From an uncultured Isosphaeraceae bacterium (GTDB lineage Bacteria; Planctomycetota; Planctomycetia; Isosphaerales; Isosphaeraceae): 64,000 nucleotides of DNA. The notes under the pieces are model-generated. The model was not told the DNA's origin and did not search any database. It was given only the letters and a program-made list of their open reading frames with translations. Location: contig CAMFLR010000025.1 in assembly GCA_945957605.1 (NCBI GenBank), positions 1-64,000 on the forward strand, in the 5' to 3' direction. Each line of letters starts with the position of its first letter. Position 1 is the first letter of the stretch. This document shows positions 45,249 through 54,379 of the stretch, in pieces. Position numbers and translations under genes: made by a program.

Positions 45249-46844
45249 TCAGTCGAGCCGGGCGTGGCGGGCGACGATCGCGCGTGCCGTACGCAGGCCG
45301 TCGACCGCGGCGCTGATGATTCCGCCGGCGTAGCCCGCTCCTTCGCCGCAAGGATACAAACCGACGATTGTGGGCGACTGGCGTGATTCGTCGTCGCGCG
45401 GAATGCGCACGGGAGACGAACCGCGCGACTCCGGGCCGGTGAGGGTGGCGTTGCGCAGGAAGAGGCCATGGAATTTGCGATCCATGATCGGTAGCGAGCG
45501 TTCGAGCGATTCTGTCACACCTGGCGGAAGGAGCATACCCAGGTCGGTCGGCATTGTGCCGCGCGGGTAGCTTGAAGGAAGCTTGCCGCGGCTACCGCGA
45601 CCGCCAAGGAAGTCGCGTGCCCATTGGATCGGGGCCTTATATGTACGTTCGCCGATGAGGTAGGCCAGGCGCTCGGATTTCTGCTGGAAGAACACGCCGG
45701 CAAGCGGGTGAGTGCTGCCAGTCTCGGCCGGATCGATCGTCATTACCAGGCCGCTGTTGGCGAAGGGCGAGTCGTGGCGACTCTCGCTCATGCCGTTCGT
45801 GCAGAAATAGCCGGGCTCGCTCACGCTAGGCATGACGAACCCGCCTGCGCACATGCAGAACGTGAAGACGTCGCGCCGGCCTGCGTGCGCGACGAGATTG
45901 TAATCGGCAGCGCCAAGCGCGGGGTGATCTGAGAAGGCGCCGTAGCGTGCCTTGTTCACTTGCTCCTGCGGTTGTTCGATTCGCACGCCAAGCTGAAATG
46001 CCTTCGCTTCGAGCGGTACACCGCGACGGAGCAACATTCCATAGGTGTCGCGTGCACTATGACCGACCGCGAGAACCGCAACGTCGCACGCCATGTAGCC
46101 AGACGTTGTGTAGACTCCGCGCAATCTGCCTTCGTCGATGTGAATATCTTCGACGCGACAGGAGAACTTCACCTCGCCACCGGCTTGTTCGAGCTTGCGC
46201 CGGAGCGTTCGCACAACGAGCGGCAATCGGTTCGAACCGAGGTGTGGACGCTGCTCGTAAAGGATTGATGGCTTGCCGTGGCAGTCGGCGAGAATTTCGA
46301 GCACGCGCTGGACGTCGGGGCCGGTGCCCCGGCTGGTGAGCTTGCCGTCGCTGAACGTGCCGGCGCCACCTTCGCCGAAGAGATAATTGCTCTCGGGATC
46401 GACCGGACCACCGGCGTCGAATGCGCGGACGTCGGCGACGCGATCTTTCACGTCGCGCCCGCGTTCGAGCACGATCGGGCGATAACCAGCGGTCGCGAGC
46501 AGATATCCCGCGAACAGCCCCGCGGGACCTGCGCCGATGACGATCGGCCGGTGTTCCAGAGGGTTGTTTCCGGGAAGCGGCCAATCGAAGCGATCGGCTT
46601 CGAATGGCTCGATGTCACGGCCGCTCACGCGCGTGACCAGATCGGATTCCTCTTCGGGAATCTCAACCTCGGCGGAATAGATGAAATGCAGGTCGTCATG
46701 CCGGCGGGCGTCGAGACTTTTTCGCAGGATGCGAACACGAGCGAGCACGTCGCGGCCGACACCGAGTCGTTCCGCGAGCTTGTCGGGCAGGGCGAGTTCG
46801 GGCTCGTCGAGCTCCAGCCGGACGTTCGAGATTTTGAGCGCCAT
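45249..46844 (-). CDS. FAD-dependent oxidoreductase, COG2509-like
   Basis: A 531-aa flavoprotein. The N-terminal 100 residues form a ferredoxin-like lead domain. The dinucleotide-binding motif is VIGAGPAGLFAGYLLA; ESNYLFGEGGAGTFSDGKLTSR and the terminal GLYPCGEGAGYAGGIISAAVDGL are characteristic of the uncharacterised FAD-dependent dehydrogenase group. No membrane or signal sequence. Substrate unknown. The ATG at 46844 has no clear Shine-Dalgarno. It lies 38 bp downstream of the FHA-SpoIIE phosphatase on the same strand. Confidence 0.88.
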   Translation of the reverse strand: MALKISNVRLELDEPELALPDKLAERLGVGRDVLARVRILRKSLDARRHDDLHFIYSAEVEIPEEESDLVTRVSGRDIEPFEADRFDWPLPGNNPLEHRPIVIGAGPAGLFAGYLLATAGYRPIVLERGRDVKDRVADVRAFDAGGPVDPESNYLFGEGGAGTFSDGKLTSRGTGPDVQRVLEILADCHGKPSILYEQRPHLGSNRLPLVVRTLRRKLEQAGGEVKFSCRVEDIHIDEGRLRGVYTTSGYMACDVAVLAVGHSARDTYGMLLRRGVPLEAKAFQLGVRIEQPQEQVNKARYGAFSDHPALGAADYNLVAHAGRRDVFTFCMCAGGFVMPSVSEPGYFCTNGMSESRHDSPFANSGLVMTIDPAETGSTHPLAGVFFQQKSERLAYLIGERTYKAPIQWARDFLGGRGSRGKLPSSYPRGTMPTDLGMLLPPGVTESLERSLPIMDRKFHGLFLRNATLTGPESRGSSPVRIPRDDESRQSPTIVGLYPCGEGAGYAGGIISAAVDGLRTARAIVARHARLD

Positions 46845-46882
46845 GAAAGGAAATACTTCGCGTTTCGATCAGATCGGGCCGG

Positions 46883-48583
46883 TTACTTGGGGACCGGTCC
46901 GAAGCAGAGAAGAGTGATATCGTCCGTCTGGCTGTGCCCCTTGGAGAACTCGCGGACGTCCTGAAGGATCGATTTGCCAACCGCTTCAGGTCCCCCGGCC
47001 GACGCCGCGACTCGCTTGAGCAGGCGGCGGTTCTCCTTGGTGTCGTACAGCTCCTCATTCATGTTTCGCGGGTCGGTTACGCCGTCGGAATACACCACAA
47101 CGACGTCGCCAGAGTGCAGGGTCACTTCCTTTTGAGCGTAGACCGTGTCGGGCATGATGCCGAGTGGGAAGCCCGAGATATCTTCGCCGAGTTCCTCGAC
47201 CGTACCGTCGGCTCGACGCAAGAGAATCGGCGGATGTCCGGCCGAGCAGTATTGCAAGACGTGGGTGTTCGTGTCGAGCAGCGAGAGGCTCAGGGTGATG
47301 AATTTCTCGTCGATTCCCGCTGCCCAGAGGGCGTTGTTCAGCTCAATAGCGGCAGCGTCGGGCGACTCCTTCGTCGTCATGTAGAAACGCGTATCGCCCG
47401 AGAATTTCGCCATCATCAGCGCGGCGGCGACACCCTTGCCCGAAACGTCGCCCACGGCCACGCCGACGCGTGCTCCGGGCAAAGTGACGAAGTCGTAATA
47501 ATCGCCGCCGACTTCGTAGGTCGGCAGGTAATACGCGAAGAATTCCCAGCCGGCGATCTTGGGGACCGATTGCGGCAGAAACCGCTTTTGAACTTGCTCG
47601 GCGATTTTCAGGTCGCGATCGAGCCGTTCGCGCTGGATCACGCTTTCGTGCAGCGTAGCGTTCTGCACCGCGATGGCTGCCTGGCTGGCGACCGCGGCGA
47701 GCACGTCGAGGTCATCCTGCATGAACTGCTTGCGGTCGGCGGTGTCGAGCTGAATGATGCCCAGTACCTGACCGTCGGGCGTGAGGAGCGGCACGCACAT
47801 GACCGAGCGAATTTTCAGGTCGGCGATCGATGCGCTCGTGGGCAGATTCTGGTCGTTGCCGGCATCCTGGCTGAGCACGGCACGCTTCTGGCCAATCACG
47901 TGATTGACGATCGATCGGCTGATGCTCATCGGCGCTTCGTCGGCAAACGTCGTTGCCTGGATGCCGAGCTTCTTGTTTGGACGATACTTAAATGCCTTGC
48001 GGATGAGCTTCTTGGTTTCTTGCTCAATCAGCACCAAGAATCCGCGTTCTGCCTGCGGGAACAGGAGCATCAGGCTATCGAGGATTTTGGGCGCGAGCGA
48101 GTCGATTTTCAGCTCGCTCGACAGGTTGCGGGCGATGTCGAGAATCGCCGCGAGCTTGATTTCGGGCTTGATCGTCGACGCCAGGGCACTCGATCGCGAA
48201 GCGTCGAGCGTGTGCAGCGGGCCGATGTCGTTACGCTCGTCGACCGGAATCTCGTCCGCCGCCGGCTTGACGGCCGACTCTTTGGGCGGACTCAGATAGA
48301 AGACATACTCAATCTCGCAAACCTTGATGCGGTCGTTCGGCTTTACGGGATAGAGTTTGTCTGGGTCGAGAACCTTGCCGTTCAGGTAGGTGAGGTTACG
48401 CGAATGGAGGTCGACGACAGAATAAACATCGCCGCTCCGGCGCAACTCGAAGTGGCGCCGGCTTACGCCTGGGGCGTCGAGAATGTAGGAGCAATCGGGA
48501 GCGCGGCCGATGATGGTTGAATCGTCCTTCAACTCCAGGAGTTGGCCGCTCGACTCTCCGGTAACCTTCTTGAGAACCGCCAT
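46883..48583 (-). CDS. FHA-GAF-SpoIIE (PP2C-type) phosphatase
   Basis: A 566-aa signalling protein. FHA domain (about 1-105) with IIGR, SRRHF and NGKVL, which binds phosphothreonine. GAF domain (about 165-320; SVMCVPLLTPDGQVLGIIQLD). SpoIIE/RsbU phosphatase (about 345-565) with metal sites GGDYYDF, VGDVSGKG and YSDGVTDPRN and the final DDITLL. AAGGAG lies 9 nt before ATG 48583; the 47-codon longer frame runs into the upstream kinase region. The gene lies 94 bp after the Ser/Thr kinase, so the FHA domain likely docks on kinase-phosphorylated targets or the kinase itself. Confidence 0.93.
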   Translation of the reverse strand: MAVLKKVTGESSGQLLELKDDSTIIGRAPDCSYILDAPGVSRRHFELRRSGDVYSVVDLHSRNLTYLNGKVLDPDKLYPVKPNDRIKVCEIEYVFYLSPPKESAVKPAADEIPVDERNDIGPLHTLDASRSSALASTIKPEIKLAAILDIARNLSSELKIDSLAPKILDSLMLLFPQAERGFLVLIEQETKKLIRKAFKYRPNKKLGIQATTFADEAPMSISRSIVNHVIGQKRAVLSQDAGNDQNLPTSASIADLKIRSVMCVPLLTPDGQVLGIIQLDTADRKQFMQDDLDVLAAVASQAAIAVQNATLHESVIQRERLDRDLKIAEQVQKRFLPQSVPKIAGWEFFAYYLPTYEVGGDYYDFVTLPGARVGVAVGDVSGKGVAAALMMAKFSGDTRFYMTTKESPDAAAIELNNALWAAGIDEKFITLSLSLLDTNTHVLQYCSAGHPPILLRRADGTVEELGEDISGFPLGIMPDTVYAQKEVTLHSGDVVVVYSDGVTDPRNMNEELYDTKENRRLLKRVAASAGGPEAVGKSILQDVREFSKGHSQTDDITLLCFGPVPK

Positions 48584-48677
48584 GCGAGCCAACTCCTTCA
48601 CCAGGTCGAACCGCCAGTGGCTTGGCGGCGGACACCGAAACTGCAAGCTTGTAGATGGGCGAGTCGAACGAGAACGA

Positions 48678-50435
48678 TCAGGGCAAGGGGATGCGAGCGA
48701 ACGTGTCCGCGAACATGATCTCAATCGTCTTGTTGATGAGACGATTCTGACACTGACGCAGCTTGGTCAGGTTCGTGGCCGTTGCCGACCCAGAATTATG
48801 CCGCGCCATTCGCTCCGCTTCGAGTGTAATCTCAAGCGATAGCTCGGCGACAGCCGGATCGGTCAGTGTGTCGGTAAAGTTAAACGTGAAGAGGTTGATC
48901 GCCCCCTCGACGTCTCCTTCAAGCGCCCCTAATGCGGCGGTAACGATCTCACCCAGCCGTTTTTCATGCGGCCGATCCAGCCGTTCCAACTCGACGCCGA
49001 ACGACCTGAGACGCATCGTGTCTCGTTCGCGAAACAACGTACGTGCGATTTGCGTGTGCGCACGCGCGATCCAGTCCTTCGCCTGCGGGAAGTTGCCCGC
49101 AACCGCGACCCAGGCCGCCAGTCGATTCGATGAGTCGCTACGAATTTGTGCGTAGCGATACTGCGCATCTGCTGTCGTTTGCTTGGGAATCTCCGACCAG
49201 TTCGGCGCGAGCCAGAGCACGCTCGGCGCCTGGCCTGACCTTGCATTCGCCGCGAGCAAATCCGGCGCACGTAGGAACCAGCCCGTCGCGCCTCCCGCCA
49301 GTAATCCCACGACGAGCAACAATGCGATCAACCCTGTGTACGAACGCGTCGTGACGACAGGATTCGGGTTCGAGCCCGAGTTGCCGACCTGAGTCGTCGC
49401 GAGCCGCGGCTGGAGACTCGGCAGCGGATTCGGCGAATTGAATGCCGCAGCCATGTCGAGCGACGAAATTCCCGTTGAAGCCGTGGTAACCGGCGCCTCG
49501 GACGTTGCCGAGTTGATCACAACCGCCTCGCGAATCTTCGCCAGGTCGCGAAGCATTTCGTTCGCCGACTGGTACCGCGACGACGGCTCTTTCTCGATGA
49601 GGCGCATCACGAGTTTGCAGAGCGAAATCGGCAGGTCGGGCCGGTGAACCGAAAGATCGACGGGCGTATCCTTAACGTGCTTGAGCGCAAGCGCAATCGG
49701 CGACTCGGCGTGAAACGGCGGCCTTCCTGCAAACATATGATAAAAGGTAACGCCCAGCGAGTAGAGATCGCTGCGATGGTCGAGCGCGTGACCTTGCGCC
49801 TGTTCCGGGCTCATGTAGAGCGGAGTGCCCATCGTCACACCGGGCTGGGTCACGCTCGGCTTCTCGCGATCCATGTCGCGGCATAGCCCGAAGTCAGCCA
49901 CTTTCACGTGGCCCTTTTTCGTGAGCAGCAAGTTTTCGGGCTTGATGTCGCGATGGACGAGCCCCATCTCACCGGCTGCGCGAATGGCGCTACCAGCCTG
50001 TCGCATGATCGACAGTGCCAGCATGAGGTCGGGCGTTCCTTTGCGTAGGAGAAAATCCTTCAGGTTCGTGCCCTGAACGTACTCCATTGCGATGAAACGA
50101 ATGCCGTCGATCGAACCGAGGCTATAAATGTGAACAATGTTGGGGTCATTAAGCTTGGCTGCGGCCCAGGCTTCTGACTCGAAACGTGCGAGATAGGTGG
50201 CGTTGGTCAGAAGGTCTGGCCGGAGAACCTTGAAGGCGATCTCGCGGTTCAGGCTGATTTGCCGCGCGAGATAAACCTCGCCCATCCCGCCGCGTCCCAG
50301 CAGCCGGTCGATGTAAAAGTCGCCGAGCGTGACCTTGGTCAGGTCGCGTGCGGGAGTGGTGGCCGACTTGGTATCCCAGTACGGAGTATCCGCGGGGGCC
50401 TGGTCGGGTTGCGGCTCGGTCGACCGTTGCGACAT
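48678..50435 (-). CDS. Transmembrane Ser/Thr protein kinase
   Basis: A 585-aa eukaryotic-like kinase. Catalytic domain about 40-300: LLGRGGMGEVYLA, K69, HRDIKPEN with D163, DFG (D181), GTPLYMSPEQ. A Pro/Thr/Ser-rich linker, one membrane helix at about 367-387 (GLIALLLVVGLLAGGATGW) and a 195-residue extracytoplasmic helical domain without PASTA repeats follow. ATG 50435 is followed by a polar N-terminus; longer frames lack support. First gene of an operon with the FHA-SpoIIE phosphatase; a PP2C gene lies 2.4 kb away. Confidence 0.93.
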   Translation of the reverse strand: MSQRSTEPQPDQAPADTPYWDTKSATTPARDLTKVTLGDFYIDRLLGRGGMGEVYLARQISLNREIAFKVLRPDLLTNATYLARFESEAWAAAKLNDPNIVHIYSLGSIDGIRFIAMEYVQGTNLKDFLLRKGTPDLMLALSIMRQAGSAIRAAGEMGLVHRDIKPENLLLTKKGHVKVADFGLCRDMDREKPSVTQPGVTMGTPLYMSPEQAQGHALDHRSDLYSLGVTFYHMFAGRPPFHAESPIALALKHVKDTPVDLSVHRPDLPISLCKLVMRLIEKEPSSRYQSANEMLRDLAKIREAVVINSATSEAPVTTASTGISSLDMAAAFNSPNPLPSLQPRLATTQVGNSGSNPNPVVTTRSYTGLIALLLVVGLLAGGATGWFLRAPDLLAANARSGQAPSVLWLAPNWSEIPKQTTADAQYRYAQIRSDSSNRLAAWVAVAGNFPQAKDWIARAHTQIARTLFRERDTMRLRSFGVELERLDRPHEKRLGEIVTAALGALEGDVEGAINLFTFNFTDTLTDPAVAELSLEITLEAERMARHNSGSATATNLTKLRQCQNRLINKTIEIMFADTFARIPLP

Positions 50436-50740
50436 GGACAGCCTTCGCGAAGGAGGCGACTTCGCGCTTGCACAGCCGCGTGCAGGCGCATGGTCCCGTT
50501 CGTGTAAGTGTACAGTCATTCGGGGGTGCGGAGCAAACGTCTGAACCGCGAGGGTGACAAGACGCTCGGCCACACTCCAGGTTGTACGTTCTTACGATCG
50601 CGCTGGTGACTTCGTTCGGTCGGAGAGGCGAGGGCTCGATTCCCGGTGGAGAGAGTGCTAGATTAGGAGACAGAGCGCTCTCGCCGCCGGCGAGCGCATC
50701 GTTCGTTGATACGACTATCCGTTGCTCGGGGACACTTCCC
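50436..50740. other. Divergent promoter region between kinase and secreted protein genes
   Basis: 305 bp without a supported gene; the frames that cross it are extensions of the neighbours. It must hold the promoters of the kinase operon and of the gene at 50741. No sigma-54 motif seen. Confidence 0.5.
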
Positions 50741-51547
50741 ATGGCGATTCGCGTACGACGTCGAGCGTGGCTCTCGGTGTTCGGTGCTCTAGGCGCGGCC
50801 GCGGCGGTTCTCCTGACGGCGTGGCCTGCCGACTCGCAGATTGTCGACGACGGCGGCGCACCGAGTTTCCTATTCGCCGATGGCGCCTGGGCGAACCGCG
50901 TTCTGGGCGGTCTGAACAAGCCGCAAGTCGAGCCACAAGGTGTTTGGGGTGAAGTCATTTACGCCAACGCCCGATGGGTAGTGATCCAGAACTCACAGGG
51001 CCAGCAGTTCCCTATCTCGTTCGACTCAGTTCGCCAGTTCGTTGTCCGCTGGCCAACCCAGTTGGACAACGTTGCCCCTGATGCGTTCCTGGAGATCACA
51101 GGCGTCGACATCGGCTCGAATCAGGTGCGGACGAATCATATCGACGTGTTCGAAGGCACGGCTCGCACACTTGTTACGCCGACGATGCAGCGACTCTTCG
51201 GCGCCAATCGCGTGATCACACCGCTCGACGTCGAACAGATGCAACTTTACGGCGGTGTCTTCCCGCTCGTGGGTAATGAAGCCGGCATTCCTCCGCGGAT
51301 TCACACCGTGGGCAACATCATCGGTATCGATCCGCTTCGCGTCGGCGTCGAAGGGAACAACTTCATCGCCGTCCTGCCATCGCCCGAAGGGTTGGACATG
51401 ACTCAGGTTACGATGGGATCGCCAGGATTCGTCCGCAAGGGCGATCTGGCGTATTACATCCCTGAAGCGGCCATGCCTAAATCCGTCACGGTGAGCCGGT
51501 TCATTCTTTACAAGAACATGCCGTACCGGGCCTTTACAAACAACTGA
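50741..51547 (+). CDS. Exported protein, 268 aa, unknown
   Basis: An N-terminal signal (RRRAWLSVFGALGAAAAVL ending near ADSQIV) is followed by a beta-rich soluble protein. An OB- or SH3-like region (WGEVIYANARWVVIQNSQG) suggests a small barrel. Not recognised. GGGGA lies about 8 nt before ATG 50741; the 53-codon upstream extension is rejected. Its stop abuts the stop of the convergent PLP enzyme gene with no base between. Confidence 0.7.
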   Translation: MAIRVRRRAWLSVFGALGAAAAVLLTAWPADSQIVDDGGAPSFLFADGAWANRVLGGLNKPQVEPQGVWGEVIYANARWVVIQNSQGQQFPISFDSVRQFVVRWPTQLDNVAPDAFLEITGVDIGSNQVRTNHIDVFEGTARTLVTPTMQRLFGANRVITPLDVEQMQLYGGVFPLVGNEAGIPPRIHTVGNIIGIDPLRVGVEGNNFIAVLPSPEGLDMTQVTMGSPGFVRKGDLAYYIPEAAMPKSVTVSRFILYKNMPYRAFTNN

Positions 51548-52729
51548 TCAGACCTTGCCGAGCGCGGCGTCGAGGTCGCGCCACAGGTCTTGAGCATCTT
51601 CGAGCCCGACCGAGAGCCGAATCAGGCCGGGCGTAATCCCTTGCGCCGCCCATTGTTCGGGCGTTTGAAACCGGTGGCTCGTCGTCGTGGGATGGCTGAG
51701 TGTCGTCGAAACGTCCCCCAGGCTTGGCGCATAGGGGATGTGTTCGAGCGAGCGGATGAACCGATCGGCTTGCTCACGCCCGCCGACGTCAAAACTTATC
51801 ATCGCTCCAGCCCCCTGGGTGAGTTGCCGTTCCGTCACCACGCGATCGGGATGAGTTGGCAGTCCGGGATAATTGACGCGAACAACGCGTGGGTGACTCG
51901 CCAGTCGAGTGGCAATCGTCTGCGCGGTCTTGTTTGTCCGTTCGACGCGAAGCGCGAGAGTTGAAAGACCGCGCAGCGCGAGCCAGCTATCGAAGGGATT
52001 GCCCGTAAGCCCAAATGTCGAAGCAACTTGCGTGATGCGGTCGATTTGAGCTTTGGGACCTAGCAGCACACCAAGCGTGACGTCGGAATGACCGCCGATG
52101 AGCTTGGTTGCCGAGTGAACGACGAAATCGGCCCCGAGATCGAGCGGACGGCAGAGCAGGGGTGCAAACGTGTGGTCGACGGCGAATAGTGCACCGGAGG
52201 CGTGTGCGATTTCGGCGACCCCGCGGATGTCAGCAACGCGTACGAGAGGATTCGAGATCGTCTCGACGAACGCGAGTTTTGTGCGCGGTTGCAGGGCCGA
52301 ACGGAGCGAATCGGCGCGAGTCGCATCGAACGTCGAATAGCTCACGCCAAATCGCGCAAGTTCTTTGCCGACAAGGCCAACCGTCCGGCCGTACAAACCT
52401 TCCGAAAGGGCGATGTGGTCGCCACTTGAGACGCAGCTCAGCAAAAGCGCGGCCTCAGCCGCCATCCCCGATGCGCAAACGAGCGCGGCTTCGGCACCTT
52501 CAAGCTCCGCTAACTTTGCGGCGAGCTGCGATGCATTGGGATGTGCGTCGCGAGCGTAGATGAATCCGCGCTCTTCGCCGTTGTAGATTGCGTCAACCTG
52601 GGCGAGGTCGGCGACGTGGTAAACCGAACTCAGAGTGATTGGCGGCGAAACGGGACGGGTGGCCGAAGGGCGTTCGGGGGCGGGGCGAGCGCATATTGTT
52701 GCGTCGTCGGCACGCTCTGTGTCGGCCAT
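51548..52729 (-). CDS. Cys/Met metabolism PLP-dependent enzyme (cystathionine gamma-synthase/lyase type)
   Basis: A 393-aa enzyme of PLP fold type I. PLP lysine K209 in HSATKLIGGHSD; other family marks are ALVCASGMAAEAALLL, VDHTFAPLLCRPLDLGADFVV and the ending GLIRLSVGLEDAQDLW. The family covers cystathionine gamma-synthase, beta/gamma-lyases and methionine gamma-lyase; which reaction applies cannot be told. Length normal. 61 bp downstream of the PP2C gene on the same strand, so possibly co-transcribed. Confidence 0.92.
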   Translation of the reverse strand: MADTERADDATICARPAPERPSATRPVSPPITLSSVYHVADLAQVDAIYNGEERGFIYARDAHPNASQLAAKLAELEGAEAALVCASGMAAEAALLLSCVSSGDHIALSEGLYGRTVGLVGKELARFGVSYSTFDATRADSLRSALQPRTKLAFVETISNPLVRVADIRGVAEIAHASGALFAVDHTFAPLLCRPLDLGADFVVHSATKLIGGHSDVTLGVLLGPKAQIDRITQVASTFGLTGNPFDSWLALRGLSTLALRVERTNKTAQTIATRLASHPRVVRVNYPGLPTHPDRVVTERQLTQGAGAMISFDVGGREQADRFIRSLEHIPYAPSLGDVSTTLSHPTTTSHRFQTPEQWAAQGITPGLIRLSVGLEDAQDLWRDLDAALGKV

Positions 52730-52790
52730 CGGCGGGTCTCGGGTTCAAGAGGGAGAAAGACCGGGAAAGGACCGATCTCGCGTTGGGCAA

Positions 52791-53945
52791 TCAGGATACG
52801 TTGGCTGCGCCGCCGGTTTTCTTGTGAATTCGGCCTGCCTGGCTGAGCATCGCCATCGCTTCGCCGATCGCTCGCAGGCTCGATCGCAACTTGCCCGCAG
52901 CACGATCGTCGTCGGCCTGGCGGCGGTAGGCGGCGAGCATCGTCCAGTCGACCGGCCACATCCGTTCGATGGCGTGCGCCTGGATTTTTCGCACGTGCTC
53001 GTTCAGGCCGTCGACGAGGATGTCGGAAATCGCACAAACCGCAGTGCGGTAGACGTGTTCTTCAACCGGGGCAGCTTCAACCTTCTTGCGTCGGATCATT
53101 CCGGCGAGCGATTGAAGCAGGCCTGCTTTCTGGGGTTTGGCCGGCTCTTCCTGACGCGGCAAGTCTTGCGCGGTATCGGGTTCGACCCACGGGCCGATCC
53201 GAGTGATCACGACCGTGATGTTGTCCTGCCCACCGCGCAAGTTGGCCAGGGCCACGAGATAGCGGCATGCGTCCTTGGGCGAGAAGTTGCCGGCGAACAT
53301 GCCGAGTTCGGCGTCTTCGATATGTCCGGAAAGACCGTCGGAGCACAACAGGAACACGTCGCCCTGTTCGACCGGCAACGGGCCCTCGATGTCGACCTCG
53401 ACATTCGGGTCGGGGCCGAGGCTTCGGGTGATCACATTGCGAGGGACGGCCTTGGCGGCGTCTTCGTGCGAGATGTGATTGCGCCGGACAAGTTCCCAGG
53501 CGAGACTGTGATCGAATGAAAGCTGATCGATGCGATGCTGCCGCATCCTGTAGACCCGCGAATCGCCGACGTGGGCAATCAGGGCACCTTCGGGCAACAG
53601 CAGCAGGGTTGAGCAGGTCGTTCCCATGCCGGCAAATTCGCGATTCGCCGAAGCACGTGTATGAATGAGTGCGCCGACTTCTTTATATGCCTTGGTGATC
53701 GCCTCGGGCGCGGTCACCGTTTTCATCTTGTTGTAATTATGCGGGATATTATCGCATGCGAGCTTGCTTGCAAGCTCACCGACAGCGTGAGCGCCCATCC
53801 CGTCGGCCACCATGTAAACGTGGCCGCGAAGTTTCCACGGTTCGGAGCGCGACGCGCGCACGATGGTGTGACTGTCCTGATTATTCGCTCGCCGCATGCC
53901 CGTGTCGGTCAAAGCGGCGTCTTCTATGATGTCGTCCCAGTTCAC
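52791..53945 (-). CDS. PP2C-family Ser/Thr phosphatase with C-terminal extension
   Basis: A 384-aa protein. The catalytic domain (about 8-250) shows D24 in NNQDS, D48 in VADGMGAH, GDSRVY, CSDGLSGH and GGQDNITVV, all metal-site motifs of PP2C/Stp phosphatases. About 130 further residues (Lys/Ala-rich, helical) are not part of the usual fold. It starts with GTG 53945 after CGAAGG. Likely antagonist of Ser/Thr kinases such as the one at 48678. Confidence 0.92.
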   Translation of the reverse strand: MNWDDIIEDAALTDTGMRRANNQDSHTIVRASRSEPWKLRGHVYMVADGMGAHAVGELASKLACDNIPHNYNKMKTVTAPEAITKAYKEVGALIHTRASANREFAGMGTTCSTLLLLPEGALIAHVGDSRVYRMRQHRIDQLSFDHSLAWELVRRNHISHEDAAKAVPRNVITRSLGPDPNVEVDIEGPLPVEQGDVFLLCSDGLSGHIEDAELGMFAGNFSPKDACRYLVALANLRGGQDNITVVITRIGPWVEPDTAQDLPRQEEPAKPQKAGLLQSLAGMIRRKKVEAAPVEEHVYRTAVCAISDILVDGLNEHVRKIQAHAIERMWPVDWTMLAAYRRQADDDRAAGKLRSSLRAIGEAMAMLSQAGRIHKKTGGAANVS

Positions 53946-54379
53946 AAATCCGACCTTCGCTCAAGCAGGACGGCCCGCGTGGCCCCGGTTCAAATAGGAC
54001 TCGTAGTGCGTGGCGACTCGCTCTCAGTCTATCCCATCTTGCAGCGGCGGTCACCCTAGCCCCGGACAGGGTTTGTGATGATCGACAAAACTGCCAGATT
54101 CAAGAACTCCGGGTCAAGAAACGTACATCGTTTCGCATGCGAATTCCAGGCTAGTCGCCGCCGGGCCAACGCCCAGCCGCGTTGCTAGCACGCACGCGGG
54201 GGGGATTTGAGGCATTGTATCGCTCCAGTAGCGATCGCAAAGAGAAAACTCGCGACAACTCAAACTTTCATCATTGCGCGAATCGAGCGATCTCGTGAGC
54301 GTAGCTACTGTCTGATACATCGGGTATCTTGACCTTGTGACGTATCGACCGGAATTGAGACAAGAAATCGCCGCCCTTC
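53946..54379. other. Divergent intergenic region, nothing recognised
   Basis: 434 bp between the PP2C gene and the M16 peptidase gene. The short frame at 54114-54320 (minus) has no ribosome site. No strong dyad, sigma-54 box or small gene seen; it should hold both promoters. Confidence 0.5.

Noticed and set aside
51545-51550. Convergent stops abutting as TGATCA
   Set aside because: Curious but simply tight packing of two convergent genes; no terminator could be seen, yet nothing else is unusual.
54114-54320. 68-aa minus-strand frame
   Set aside because: No ribosome site, composition unlike neighbouring genes.
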